From JADGQM01 sp964441945 (GTDB lineage Bacteria; Desulfobacterota; Syntrophobacteria; Syntrophobacterales; Syntrophobacteraceae), in the NCBI GenBank assembly GCA_964441945.1, contig CAYTWB010000003.1, positions 62,001-126,000 on the forward strand: a DNA stretch of 64,000 nucleotides. The letters are read 5' to 3'. Of this stretch, positions 44,841-53,432 are shown piece by piece. The notes beneath the pieces were generated by a model, which was given only the letters and a program-made list of their open reading frames with translations, searched no databases and was not told where the DNA came from. Position numbers and translations under genes: made by a program. Each line of letters begins with the position of its first letter. The stretch's first letter is position 1.

Positions 44841-45632
44841 ATGGCTCGGACCATTAAAAAGAAAGCCATTAGTGACGACATGCTCTTCGCCGATAACTTC
44901 GATGAAAGCATGCTGGATAAGATGGAAAACGATCTGGATGCTTCCTTCAGTCGTGATGAGCCTGAAGAGAAGACCCTCGATTACAGCCCCGACAAAACCA
45001 AGACCGGGAGCCCGAGCGGCAGGCAGGGCGGACCCATGGAGGCCGGCAATCTGATGGAAGAAACCGGCTTCGACAGCGGCCCGGATCTATCCGACTTTGA
45101 ATACAAACCCGACGGGGAAACCTCTGCACGACCTTCTGATGAAACAGGTCCTCAGGGCGAGCCCAAAATGCAGCACCCCTTTAGCGGAGTAGCCCGGTCC
45201 AAGAAGGTCCTGCTGATCGGCATCGCATTGCTGCTGATCGGCATTGCTGCTGGATTGACCTTCGTTCTTTGGCCCGGTCATACGGAACAGGAGGCCTCCA
45301 GGGTGGAGATTGTTCGGCACCAGATTGTAATCCCGAGTTATCAACAGGAGGTCAATTTCCTGATTCTCTCAACGGCCCCAGGCAAGAAGGACCTCTTGAA
45401 GATGGACCTGGAACTGGATTTTTCGAGTCTTGGATCTCACGAACGGTTTAAGGAGAAGCAAGTCCTGTACAATGACATCATCTACCAGTTCCTGCTGAAA
45501 CAACAACCCCCGGAGAATACTGTTCGGTATTGGCAACAGATCTTGGAAGAAGGCCTGCTGACGGCTTTTCAGAGCGAACATCCGGAGGTCCGTTTGAACG
45601 CTATCCACATGAAGAATTTTCTTCGGCTCTGA
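44841..45632 (+). CDS. Membrane protein with FliL-like C-terminal part
   Basis: A 263-residue protein with a long acidic cytoplasmic N-terminus (about 117 residues), one membrane helix (VLLIGIALLLIGIAAGLTFV) and a periplasmic domain. The pattern of that domain (KKDLLKMDLELDFSSLGSHE, KEKQVLYNDIIYQFLLKQ) resembles FliL, which it follows in topology. The sequence ends HMKNFLRL, like the FliL tail FTEFLVQ. I infer a second FliL-like, possibly stator-related protein, but the family is not certain. It lies between fliA and flgF on the same strand. Confidence 0.65.
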   Translation: MARTIKKKAISDDMLFADNFDESMLDKMENDLDASFSRDEPEEKTLDYSPDKTKTGSPSGRQGGPMEAGNLMEETGFDSGPDLSDFEYKPDGETSARPSDETGPQGEPKMQHPFSGVARSKKVLLIGIALLLIGIAAGLTFVLWPGHTEQEASRVEIVRHQIVIPSYQQEVNFLILSTAPGKKDLLKMDLELDFSSLGSHERFKEKQVLYNDIIYQFLLKQQPPENTVRYWQQILEEGLLTAFQSEHPEVRLNAIHMKNFLRL

Positions 45633-45778
45633 ACAACCGGTGACTCTGTGCACTCCCGGTGCCCGGGATTCGGGCATCTTTTTCCGGAATGGATTCAGAA
45701 GCTGACCCATCGTCATAATGATTAGATCATTCCAGAACAGATTAGCCCTGCGGCTGGATGTGAGGCGGAGGATATTTG

Positions 45779-46261
45779 ATGCAAACTGTGCTGCAATGGC
45801 TGTATGAACCGGCCAACATTCTGACACTGCTGCAGGTCTTCCTTGATGTCGTGCTGATTCTGTTGGTGATCATCTTTCTGGCCAGGAGGCCGAAAGAATT
45901 CAATACATCAGCCTACGAGGAGTTGACCACCTCCCTTGAGAAGATCATCAACGAAACCAAGCAGCTGGCTTCCGAATTTGATGTCAACCTCCAGGAGCGC
46001 CACCAGCTGATTCAACAGATTACCGCCCACCTGGATACCCGTCTCGATGAAGCCAGGAGTGTATGCCGCCAACTCGAGGCGATGCAGCAGGGCCTGGAGC
46101 GAACCGCCGGCCAGGAACCGGCGAAGCGCACCATCGATCAACAGGAAGTCCTCCGGCTCGCTCGAAAGGGACTCAGTGCCGAATCCGTCGCGGCGAAGCT
46201 GAAAAAGCCTATCGGCGAGGTCGAATTGATCCTCAAGCTAAACAAACTCTCCGGCAATTGA
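45779..46261 (+). CDS. DUF2802/DUF6115-like membrane coiled-coil protein
   Basis: A 160-residue protein with an N-terminal membrane helix (LQVFLDVVLILLVIIFLARR), a long helical coiled-coil-like middle (TTSLEKIINETKQLASEF, HLDTRLDEARSVCRQLEAM) and a C-terminal helix-turn-helix-like tail EVLRLARKGLSAESVAAKLK. That tail is typical of DUF2802-type proteins near flagellar genes. GGAGG precedes the ATG at 45779. Its position before the flgF operon suggests a flagellar accessory function, not known in detail. Confidence 0.65.
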   Translation: MQTVLQWLYEPANILTLLQVFLDVVLILLVIIFLARRPKEFNTSAYEELTTSLEKIINETKQLASEFDVNLQERHQLIQQITAHLDTRLDEARSVCRQLEAMQQGLERTAGQEPAKRTIDQQEVLRLARKGLSAESVAAKLKKPIGEVELILKLNKLSGN

Positions 46262-46414
46262 AGCTCCGGCTGCAGCGACTCAACTGCGGACCGCCGGCCG
46301 GAGTGAACCGCGCAGTCCGGTAAATTTTGCCGTACACGGCCAAAATAATCCTGCCTGCCCCTCAACCACACGCCTCTTCGCCTGCCAAACCCTTGTCCGT
46401 CAACCATTCACTTT

Positions 46415-46430
46415 TGGCATTGCCATTGCA
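46415..46430 (+). promoter_or_regulatory. Sigma-54-type promoter upstream of flgF operon
   Basis: TGGCATTGCCATTGCA fits the -24/-12 consensus with exact spacing, 45 bp before the flgF ATG. It lies in a 198-bp gap after the DUF2802-like gene. This is one of the best matches in the window. Confidence 0.75.
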
Positions 46431-46459
46431 GGACTGAACGGCTGAGAGGAGATCAAACG

Positions 46460-47149
46460 ATGCGAATAGGACTCTATACCGCAGCCATAGGTGCAAGGGC
46501 TCAGCAGAAGCGCATGGAAATCGTCGCCAACAATATCGCAAATGCCGGTACCCCGGGATTCAAGAAAGAGCATGCCCATTTCGAGGACTACATCTATACG
46601 ACATCCTCCCCGAACATGGAACAGGGAGCCATCAGAACGACCGGCAACCAGCTCGATATTGCACTTTCAGGCGAAGGGTTCCTGAAGGTGAAGACCGATG
46701 AAGGCGTCCTGTACACCCGGACCGGCAACCTCAGCCTGAACCGGAACAAAACGCTGACCACCCAGGAAGGCTGGCCCGTTTTGGGCAGAGGTGGCCCGAT
46801 CACCGTCAACGGCGGGAGTTCGAATCTGAGAATCGAAGCCAATGGTCAGGTCTTTGACGGCAACCAAACTCTTGACTCCCTGGACGTAGTCAAGTTTCCA
46901 CCAAAGACGACCATGGTGCGGGTCAATAACGGCTATTTCAAACCGGCGGACGAGGAGGTCGATCCTGCCCAGGCTGATAACTGCGCCGTTCAGCAGGGGG
47001 CCCTGGAAAACGCCAACTTCAGCGTGGTCCAGGAGATGACTCAGATGATCGACACGATGCGGAGCTTTGAAGCCTATCACAAGATGATGCAATACATTGA
47101 ACAGATGGATTCGCAGTTGTCCAACAAGCTGGCCACCCTGGCAGGCTAG
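46460..47149 (+). CDS. flgF: Flagellar proximal rod protein FlgF
   Basis: A 229-residue rod protein. The N-terminal motif MEIVANNIANAGTPGFKKEH and the TGNQLDIALSGEGFLKVKT block define the family, and the C-terminal coil QEMTQMIDTMRSFEAYHKMM is normal. GAGAGGAGATC precedes the ATG, and a sigma-54 site lies just upstream. flgG follows after 92 bp. Confidence 0.95.
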   Translation: MRIGLYTAAIGARAQQKRMEIVANNIANAGTPGFKKEHAHFEDYIYTTSSPNMEQGAIRTTGNQLDIALSGEGFLKVKTDEGVLYTRTGNLSLNRNKTLTTQEGWPVLGRGGPITVNGGSSNLRIEANGQVFDGNQTLDSLDVVKFPPKTTMVRVNNGYFKPADEEVDPAQADNCAVQQGALENANFSVVQEMTQMIDTMRSFEAYHKMMQYIEQMDSQLSNKLATLAG

Positions 47150-47241
47150 GGGGAAACCGGTCGTTTGCGGCCGATGCTTGTTGCGGGAGCGCTCAGGCCG
47201 CCGAAACTCCAGGCAGATGCAAGAAGAGAAGGAGGAAAACC

Positions 47242-48024
47242 ATGATTCGATCACTCTTGACTGCAGCCACCGGTATGGCATCGCAGCAATTGAATATGGA
47301 CGTGATTGCCCACAATCTGGCCAATGCCAATACCACGGGCTACAAGCGCAGTCGCGCCAATTTTCAGGACTTGATGTATCAGACGATTGTTGCACCCGGC
47401 GCACAAACCTCCAATGACACCCAAATCCCGACAGGCATGCAGGTCGGAATGGGGGCCAAATCCGCATCGGTGGAAAAACTGTTCACCCAGGGGAATTTCA
47501 CAGAAACCGCAAACCCCCTTGACCTGGCTATTGAGGGCAAAGGGTTTTTCAAGGTCATGAAGGGGCCGGATGAAGTCTATACCCGATCCGGGTCCTTCAA
47601 GCTGGACAAGGACGGCTATATCTGTGACGGTGAGGGGAACCGCCTGCAACCTGAAGTCAGTATCCCCAATGAAGCGGTCAACATCACCATCGATCCGGGA
47701 GGAAGTCTGAGCGTGATGGACCAGACGGGAAAGGTGATCTCCACGGCGGAACTGATGCTCTACTCTTTTCAAAATCCATCGGGCCTGGCGAGCATCGGCA
47801 AAAACTATTTCAAGGCCACCGAGTCGTCCGGTGACGAACAGGCCGGACAGCCCGGGGTAGACGGCAACGGCACACTGCTCTCCGGTTTTCTTGAGAATTC
47901 CAATATCAACGTGGTCGAAGAGATGGTCAATATGATCATCGGTCAGCGCGCCTACGAAGCCAATTCAAAAATCATCAAGGCATCCGACGAAATGCTTCAC
48001 ATTGCCAATAATGTCAAAGGCTAA
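47242..48024 (+). CDS. flgG: Flagellar distal rod protein FlgG
   Basis: The distal rod subunit, 260 residues. Signature blocks are MIRSLLTAATGMASQQLNMD, VIAHNLANANTTGYKRSRAN, FTETANPLDLAIEGKGFFKV and the C-terminal NVVEEMVNMIIGQRAYEANS. GAAGGAGG precedes the ATG. It is 6 bp before flgA, the normal order flgF-G-A-H-I. Confidence 0.97.
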   Translation: MIRSLLTAATGMASQQLNMDVIAHNLANANTTGYKRSRANFQDLMYQTIVAPGAQTSNDTQIPTGMQVGMGAKSASVEKLFTQGNFTETANPLDLAIEGKGFFKVMKGPDEVYTRSGSFKLDKDGYICDGEGNRLQPEVSIPNEAVNITIDPGGSLSVMDQTGKVISTAELMLYSFQNPSGLASIGKNYFKATESSGDEQAGQPGVDGNGTLLSGFLENSNINVVEEMVNMIIGQRAYEANSKIIKASDEMLHIANNVKG

Positions 48025-48030
48025 CAGCCC

Positions 48031-49083
48031 ATGAAATCTCGTGCGCTCCCTTCATTGCCGCCCAAAATCGTCCTGGCCGCGATCTGCTGCCTGGTTGCCC
48101 CGGGGATCTGTGACTTCCGGGAATGCGGTCCTTGGGTCCTCACCGTCGGGCCGGCTTACGCCATCCAATCGGTAGATGAAATCAGCGTCCGATCCGACGT
48201 GGCAGTCAATGATAAGCGCCTCACATTGCTTGATTTTTGTGATTCAGATGCCATCCCGGCCGACTGGAAGCCTCTTCTCGCGGAAGTCGACCTCGGTCCG
48301 GCACCCGAACCCGGACGAGAAATGAGCATCAATCCGCAACAGCTGGCCTACCGCCTGCAGCGCTTCATCTCAGCTCAGGGAATGGATCCCGATGAGACCG
48401 ACATCCAGCTTCCGGAGCGAATCACCGTGGTACGCCGGCAGATTCAAATGACCCGCGAACAGATTGAGGCCATCTATCAGGAATTCATTCTGAAGAACCT
48501 GCCCGGCAAGACACCGGAGGACCTCGTTGTCCGCCTGAATTCCCTGCCGTCTCTGCCCGCACTGCCTGTGGGAGAGATGAGCTACCGGGTGACGGCTTCT
48601 CCAAACGAGGACTTTCTGGGGGATGTCGGTGTCACGATTCATTTTAGTGTTGATGGAGAAGAGATCCGCAATATGCGAGCTTCCGGCACGGTTGAGCTTT
48701 ACCAGGATGTGGTCCACAGTGTGCGGCCCATGAAGCGCAACGAGGTGATTGCGGAGAGCGACATCCAGCTGGTGAGGACCAACATCGCCATGCACCCTGA
48801 TCGATATGTGGCACAGCGGGAGCTGGTTATCGGCAAGAAGCTGCTCACCAATATCGGGCCCCATCAACCCATCAACCTCCGCAACCTGGAAAAGCCTTCC
48901 CTGATCAAACGGGGTGATCCGGTAACCATCATTTATCAGGAGGAAGGGATCAGGCTGAATGCCAGGGGAGAAGCAAAGGAAGACGGCGCCCAGGGGGATC
49001 GGATTCGAATCAAGAACATCGATTCCAAAAAGAGCATTCTTTGCCGGGTCGTTGATTCTCAAACCGTCGAAGTCCTACCCTGA
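48031..49083 (+). CDS. flgA: P-ring formation chaperone FlgA
   Basis: A periplasmic chaperone for FlgI, 350 residues with a signal peptide (KIVLAAICCLVAPGICDF). The C-terminal third is the SAF/FlgA domain: VVHSVRPMKRNEVIAESDIQ, MHPDRYVAQRELVIGKKLLT, IGPHQPINLRNLEKPSLIKR and GDPVTIIYQEEGIRLNARGE. The N-terminal 200 residues are longer than in E. coli FlgA. It is 6 bp after flgG and 16 bp before flgH. Confidence 0.92.
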   Translation: MKSRALPSLPPKIVLAAICCLVAPGICDFRECGPWVLTVGPAYAIQSVDEISVRSDVAVNDKRLTLLDFCDSDAIPADWKPLLAEVDLGPAPEPGREMSINPQQLAYRLQRFISAQGMDPDETDIQLPERITVVRRQIQMTREQIEAIYQEFILKNLPGKTPEDLVVRLNSLPSLPALPVGEMSYRVTASPNEDFLGDVGVTIHFSVDGEEIRNMRASGTVELYQDVVHSVRPMKRNEVIAESDIQLVRTNIAMHPDRYVAQRELVIGKKLLTNIGPHQPINLRNLEKPSLIKRGDPVTIIYQEEGIRLNARGEAKEDGAQGDRIRIKNIDSKKSILCRVVDSQTVEVLP

Positions 49084-49099
49084 CAGAAAGGAACCTCCA

Positions 49100-49966
49100 A
49101 TGCATCCAAAACAAAGTAAAATCCTCTTGTCCCAGCCCCCGGACCCCGCTTTGGAAGACTCTTTCCTTCTCAGGACTATCAGCCGTTCCCGGTCGCACTG
49201 GCAAGCTCAAGGCAACCGGCTCCTCGGCTTCGCCCTGCTGGTGTTGCTCCTTGCTCAGCCGGCATGCGTCACGACCAGCAACACCAGGACGACGGCGGTC
49301 CCCTATGACCCGGCCGGCGCATCACCCGCAGCAGGGGCCAACCCGGCTTCCCCGGAGTCCCCGGTCATTCCTCCCGTCGCGCTGCCGGCCCAGGGTCCGA
49401 GACCCGATGAGACCCCACCGACCGGCTCAATCTGGACCCCCGCCAGCTTCTCCATGTACCAGGACCTCAAAGCGAAAAGAGTCGGCGACACACTGACCAT
49501 CACGGTCGTTGAAAACTCGGATGCATCGAAGCAGGCAGGCACCACAACCGGCCGCTCCAGAGACAATTCCGCCGACTTTAATTTCGCGGGCCTCACCTAT
49601 GGCGCTTCAACCCTCGTCCAACCGGTCAAGACCGGTTACACGGGCAAGTTCGATAACAATTTCAAGGGATCCGGGGTCACGACCAAAACCGATAAAATGA
49701 GCGCATACATGAGCGCCACCGTCGTGGATGTTTTGCCGAACGGCAATCTCCTCATTCGCGGCGCACGCTGGACCAAAGTCAACGACGAGCTCCAGCAGAT
49801 GATTCTCGAGGGAATCGTCCGTCCGGTCGACATCGACAACAAGAATCAGATCCTTTCCCAGAAGATTGCCGATGCCAAGATCTTTTTCATCGGCAAGGGA
49901 CCGGTGAGCACCCAGCAAAGACCCGGATGGCTTGGACAATTGTTTGATCTGATAAACCCATTCTAG
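49100..49966 (+). CDS. flgH: Flagellar L-ring lipoprotein FlgH
   Basis: The outer-membrane L-ring subunit, 288 residues from the ATG at 49100 (AAAGGAACC upstream). A lipobox LLLAQPAC gives an acylated Cys at residue 56, after an unusually long N-region of about 40 residues. The FlgH blocks DLKAKRVGDTLTITVVENSD, YTGKFDNNFKGSGVTTKTDK and VDVLPNGNLLIRGARW follow. A Pro/Ala-rich linker lies after the lipobox. The frame upstream to 48959 overlaps flgA and is rejected. Confidence 0.94.
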   Translation: MHPKQSKILLSQPPDPALEDSFLLRTISRSRSHWQAQGNRLLGFALLVLLLAQPACVTTSNTRTTAVPYDPAGASPAAGANPASPESPVIPPVALPAQGPRPDETPPTGSIWTPASFSMYQDLKAKRVGDTLTITVVENSDASKQAGTTTGRSRDNSADFNFAGLTYGASTLVQPVKTGYTGKFDNNFKGSGVTTKTDKMSAYMSATVVDVLPNGNLLIRGARWTKVNDELQQMILEGIVRPVDIDNKNQILSQKIADAKIFFIGKGPVSTQQRPGWLGQLFDLINPF

Positions 49967-49976
49967 TGAGGTCGTT

Positions 49977-51089
49977 ATGGATAAGAAGGTCCGTTTCTGC
50001 TTTCTCATCGCTCTCTTATTGAGCAACGGGCTTGCTGCAACCTGCTCCCACGCAGCCCGCATCAAGGACATGGCCTACTTTAAGGGGGGCCGAGTCAATC
50101 AGTTGATCGGCTATGGGCTGGTCGTCGGTCTGGACGGTACGGGAGACAAAGACCAGACCAAGTTTACCAACAGCACACTGGCCAACCTTTTGGACAACAT
50201 GCGGATCAAGATCGATCCGACCCAAATCAAGGTGAAGAATGTGGCAGCCGTGATGGTAACGGCAAACTTCACGCCTTTCCTGAGAAATGGGAGCAGGATC
50301 GACTGTCAGGTTTCTTCGATTGGAGATGCCAAGAGCCTCCAGGGAGGGACCCTCTTGATGACCCCCCTGCAGGGCCCCGACAACCAGATCTATGCAGTGG
50401 CCCAGGGCCCCATTGTCATCGGCGGCTATCGATTTTCCGGCTCCAGCGGCACCAAGGTCGAGAAGAACCACCCCACTGTCGGGCTCATCAGTGAAGGGGC
50501 TATTGTGGAACGTGAAGTGCCTTCACAGCTTTCGGAATCCCGTCAGATGCAGCTGGCATTGAGAACTCCCGATTTCACGACGGCCCTCAAGATGGCTCAA
50601 AGTATCAACTCGGCCCTGGGAGGCGGCTGCGCCCAGGCACTGGATGCCGGCACCGTTAAACTGGAAGTCCCGTCTCATTTCGAGAATCGAACCATTGAGA
50701 TGATCGGTCAGATTGAAAACCTCCAGGTTCAACCGGAAACGGTTGCCAGGATCATTGTCAACGAGCGCACCGGCACCATCGTAATGGGCGAACATGTGCG
50801 CATAACCCCCGTAGCGGTCGCTCACGGCAATTTGACGGTCCAGGTCACCGAAACCCCTACGGTATCCCAGCCGCTCCCCTTTTCCCAGGGCAGGACGGTG
50901 GAAGTGCCCGATACTCAAATCGAGTTACAGGAAGCCAAAGGGGCACTTCGCCTGATCAAAGGCAATTCCACCATCTCTCAGCTGGTTAAGGGTTTGAATT
51001 CCATCGGGGTGACCCCTCGAGACCTGATCTCCATCCTTCAGGCCATCAAAGCCGCCGGTGCCCTGCAGGCCGACCTGGAGATCATCTAG
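49977..51089 (+). CDS. flgI: Flagellar P-ring protein FlgI
   Basis: The periplasmic P-ring subunit, 370 residues with a signal peptide (FCFLIALLLSNGLAATC). Family blocks are ARIKDMAYFKGGRVNQLIGY, GLVVGLDGTGDKDQTKFTNS, IGDAKSLQGGTLLMTPLQGP, VNERTGTIVMGEHVRITPVA and STISQLVKGLNSIGVTPRDL. It is 10 bp after flgH and 64 bp before flgJ. Confidence 0.97.
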   Translation: MDKKVRFCFLIALLLSNGLAATCSHAARIKDMAYFKGGRVNQLIGYGLVVGLDGTGDKDQTKFTNSTLANLLDNMRIKIDPTQIKVKNVAAVMVTANFTPFLRNGSRIDCQVSSIGDAKSLQGGTLLMTPLQGPDNQIYAVAQGPIVIGGYRFSGSSGTKVEKNHPTVGLISEGAIVEREVPSQLSESRQMQLALRTPDFTTALKMAQSINSALGGGCAQALDAGTVKLEVPSHFENRTIEMIGQIENLQVQPETVARIIVNERTGTIVMGEHVRITPVAVAHGNLTVQVTETPTVSQPLPFSQGRTVEVPDTQIELQEAKGALRLIKGNSTISQLVKGLNSIGVTPRDLISILQAIKAAGALQADLEII

Positions 51090-51153
51090 CTCGCAGAGCA
51101 GGATCGCTCCCGGGAGCATTAACGATAGCTTTTCAGACAAGGGAAAGGGCCAC

Positions 51154-51444
51154 ATGCAATCCGTTTCAGTCGCCGGAGCCGGTACGGGACCCCAAACGGA
51201 CTTTCAACAGCAGAGACTGAAGAAAGCCTGCGAGGATTTTGAGGCCATCATGGTCACTTATCTCTTCAAGTCCATGCGCGAAACCGCCATCAAGGCCGAT
51301 AGCGAAGACTTCGGGGGCGGCCGGGACCTCTATGAGGGCATGATGGATGAGACACTGGCCGCCCAGCTTTCTCACCAGGGGGAGCTCGGTCTGGCAAAGC
51401 TCCTTTATCAGCAACTGGCGTCCGGCCTGCAAACCGAGGAGTGA
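51154..51444 (+). CDS. flgJ: Rod-binding protein FlgJ (no muramidase domain)
   Basis: A 96-residue protein with only the N-terminal rod-binding (Rod_bind) domain: KKACEDFEAIMVTYLFKSMR and YEGMMDETLAAQLSHQGELG. The peptidoglycan-hydrolase domain of E. coli FlgJ is absent, so another enzyme must open the wall for the rod. I start at the ATG at 51154 (GGGAAAGGG upstream); the frame to 51058 overlaps flgI. Confidence 0.88.
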   Translation: MQSVSVAGAGTGPQTDFQQQRLKKACEDFEAIMVTYLFKSMRETAIKADSEDFGGGRDLYEGMMDETLAAQLSHQGELGLAKLLYQQLASGLQTEE

Positions 51445-51471
51445 ACGCCCTCTTGATACAGCAATAAAACC

Positions 51472-51499
51472 TAAAGCTCATTCGTGTTGGAACCGATTA
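51472..51499 (+). promoter_or_regulatory. Sigma-28-like promoter upstream of flgN
   Basis: TAAAGCTC and ACCGATTA are separated by 12 bp, against the consensus TAAAGTTT-N11-GCCGATAA. Spacing is one base long and the -10 matches at 6 of 8. It would place flgN, flgK and flgL under FliA, as in other systems. Confidence 0.4.
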
Positions 51500-51562
51500 G
51501 ACAAATAAAGGGTTCTGTTCAGCACAGCGAAGCGCGAGGCGGAAAGCAGGAAGGAACCACGC

Positions 51563-52075
51563 ATGGTGGCCTCAAGGCAGGAAATGGCAACAGCCGGATT
51601 ACAGGACAATGCAGCTCTCGCCTCAAAAGCGATGAAGCAGGAGAATACTCTCGACCTGGATCGTTGCATCACAACCTCCGAAAGGCTGCTTCGCATCCTG
51701 CGGGCAGAGGCGGAAGCGCTCAAGGCATTTCAGAAGGAACGACTGCTGGAGCTCGTTGCCGAGAAAGAGGCGCAGGCGATCGAGCTGGCCCACAGAATGA
51801 AGGCCGGTCATGAAGCGTTACCGCATCAGGCGCCGAAGGAAGCCGGCGGCGAAGAGACATCGGAAGAGCGCACGAAGCGGGACCTTCTGCGGGGGCTTCT
51901 TGATGAAATCACCAGGTGGAATCAGAAGAATCACTTGTTCGTTCAGGGCTCTTTAGGCCACTGGCAGGACATTCTGAATCTGTGTCTGCCCGGCACCTAC
52001 ACGTCACGCCAAAACGGCCAGGCGGTCAGACAGGCCATACGCACCAAGGGCCTCGCTTTGAACAGGGAGGTTTGA
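51563..52075 (+). CDS. flgN: Flagellar export chaperone FlgN-like
   Basis: A 170-residue, mostly helical protein between flgJ and flgK, the standard place of FlgN, the chaperone for FlgK and FlgL. The helices around ERLLRILRAEAEALKAFQKE and TRWNQKNHLFVQGSLGHWQD fit the FlgN pattern. AGGAAGGAAC precedes the ATG. The stop is directly followed by the flgK ATG. Similarity in FlgN is weak across species, so position carries much of the call. Confidence 0.8.
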   Translation: MVASRQEMATAGLQDNAALASKAMKQENTLDLDRCITTSERLLRILRAEAEALKAFQKERLLELVAEKEAQAIELAHRMKAGHEALPHQAPKEAGGEETSEERTKRDLLRGLLDEITRWNQKNHLFVQGSLGHWQDILNLCLPGTYTSRQNGQAVRQAIRTKGLALNREV

Positions 52076-52076
52076 C

Positions 52077-53414
52077 ATGGCGGGTCTCACCAGTACACTT
52101 GAAATCGCCAGGCGCACGCTCCTCAATGAGCAGATACTGATCCAGACCGCATCACACAATATCGCCAACGCAGAAAACAAGACCTATGCCCGTCAGAAAG
52201 TCACTCTGACAACCAATGCTCCGGAGCGGGTCCCAAGCGGTTGGATGGGGACCGGGGCCTCAATTGACCGGATCCTCCAGGTTCGCGATCAGTATATTGA
52301 ACGGCAGCTCATGACCAGTACAGCCCAGGAATCCGATTTCCGAACGCGTGTGAGCTTTCTGGAGCTGATCGGAACATACCTGAAGGATAACGGCGAGACC
52401 GGGATTTCTCAGGACCTGGGAGAATTCTGGGATGCCTGGGGCACCCTCAGCACAAACCCGGATGGGATTGTAGCGCGGCAAGGAGTGATCTCGGCCGCCG
52501 AAAAGTTGGCCGGCACACTCAAGACCGCCAATTCGGACCTTTCCGCCTTGAAGGAAAAGATCCAGTCCCAAACCGGGGAGACCGTCACCAAGATCAATAC
52601 GCTGCTGAACCGGATCGCGGATTACAACAACAGCATCTCAGGCATTGAATACAATGGACGGCAGGCCAATGATCTGCGCGATCTGCGCTACAAGGCCATA
52701 GCGGACCTTTCTGAGTTGGCGGGGATCACTTACGGCGAAGAGTCCGACGGATCCATCACCGTCAGTTTGAAAGACGGCGCCACATCGGTCACCCTGGTGT
52801 CAAACGAGAAGGCCGGCAGTCTTTCCTTCAGCCAGTCGACCGGCCTTGTCTCCTACAAGGACGCCGACGGCAATGACATTGCGCCGGATCCCAACGATCT
52901 GAGCGGCGGCTCTCTGGCCGGCCTTTTGGCTTCAGCACAGAAGACCACCGATTTCAGCAACCGGATCGACACCCTGGCCGGGGAGCTCATAGAGCAGGTG
53001 AACGACCGGTACGACTCAACGCATGTGCAAACCGTTTTTGACGGCAGCAGCGCCGCCGATATCGCCGTAAACAGCGCCTTCAGGACCCCCGGCAACATCA
53101 TTGCGGATTATGCATCGGATATTGCGGATTTGGAGGACACCGAACTGGCTGATCTGGATAACAGCCGCTTTGTGGACTACCTTGGCGCCGTCCAGCAACA
53201 GATCGGCCTGGACCAGGAAGACGCAGCCTCCCGAGCTGATTTTCAGCAGGCACTGGCTGAGTATCTCGAAACACAACGGCAGTCCGTATCCGGGGTCTCC
53301 GTGGACGAGGAGATGATAGACCTGTTGCAGTTTCAACAGGTCTATCAGGCCGCGGCAAAGGTCGTGAATACCACCCGAGAGCTGCTCGACACGGTCATCG
53401 GGATGGTTGGGTGA
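52077..53414 (+). CDS. flgK: Hook-associated protein 1 FlgK
   Basis: The first junction protein between hook and filament, 445 residues. The N-terminal block TASHNIANAENKTYARQKVT and the following QVRDQYIERQLMTSTAQESD are canonical, and the C-terminus VSVDEEMIDLLQFQQVYQAA ends in VNTTRELLDTVIGMVG. GGGAGG precedes the ATG, 1 bp after the flgN stop. It is on the short side for FlgK. Confidence 0.95.
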   Translation: MAGLTSTLEIARRTLLNEQILIQTASHNIANAENKTYARQKVTLTTNAPERVPSGWMGTGASIDRILQVRDQYIERQLMTSTAQESDFRTRVSFLELIGTYLKDNGETGISQDLGEFWDAWGTLSTNPDGIVARQGVISAAEKLAGTLKTANSDLSALKEKIQSQTGETVTKINTLLNRIADYNNSISGIEYNGRQANDLRDLRYKAIADLSELAGITYGEESDGSITVSLKDGATSVTLVSNEKAGSLSFSQSTGLVSYKDADGNDIAPDPNDLSGGSLAGLLASAQKTTDFSNRIDTLAGELIEQVNDRYDSTHVQTVFDGSSAADIAVNSAFRTPGNIIADYASDIADLEDTELADLDNSRFVDYLGAVQQQIGLDQEDAASRADFQQALAEYLETQRQSVSGVSVDEEMIDLLQFQQVYQAAAKVVNTTRELLDTVIGMVG

Positions 53415-53432
53415 TTCTGAGGGAGCGAAGCC

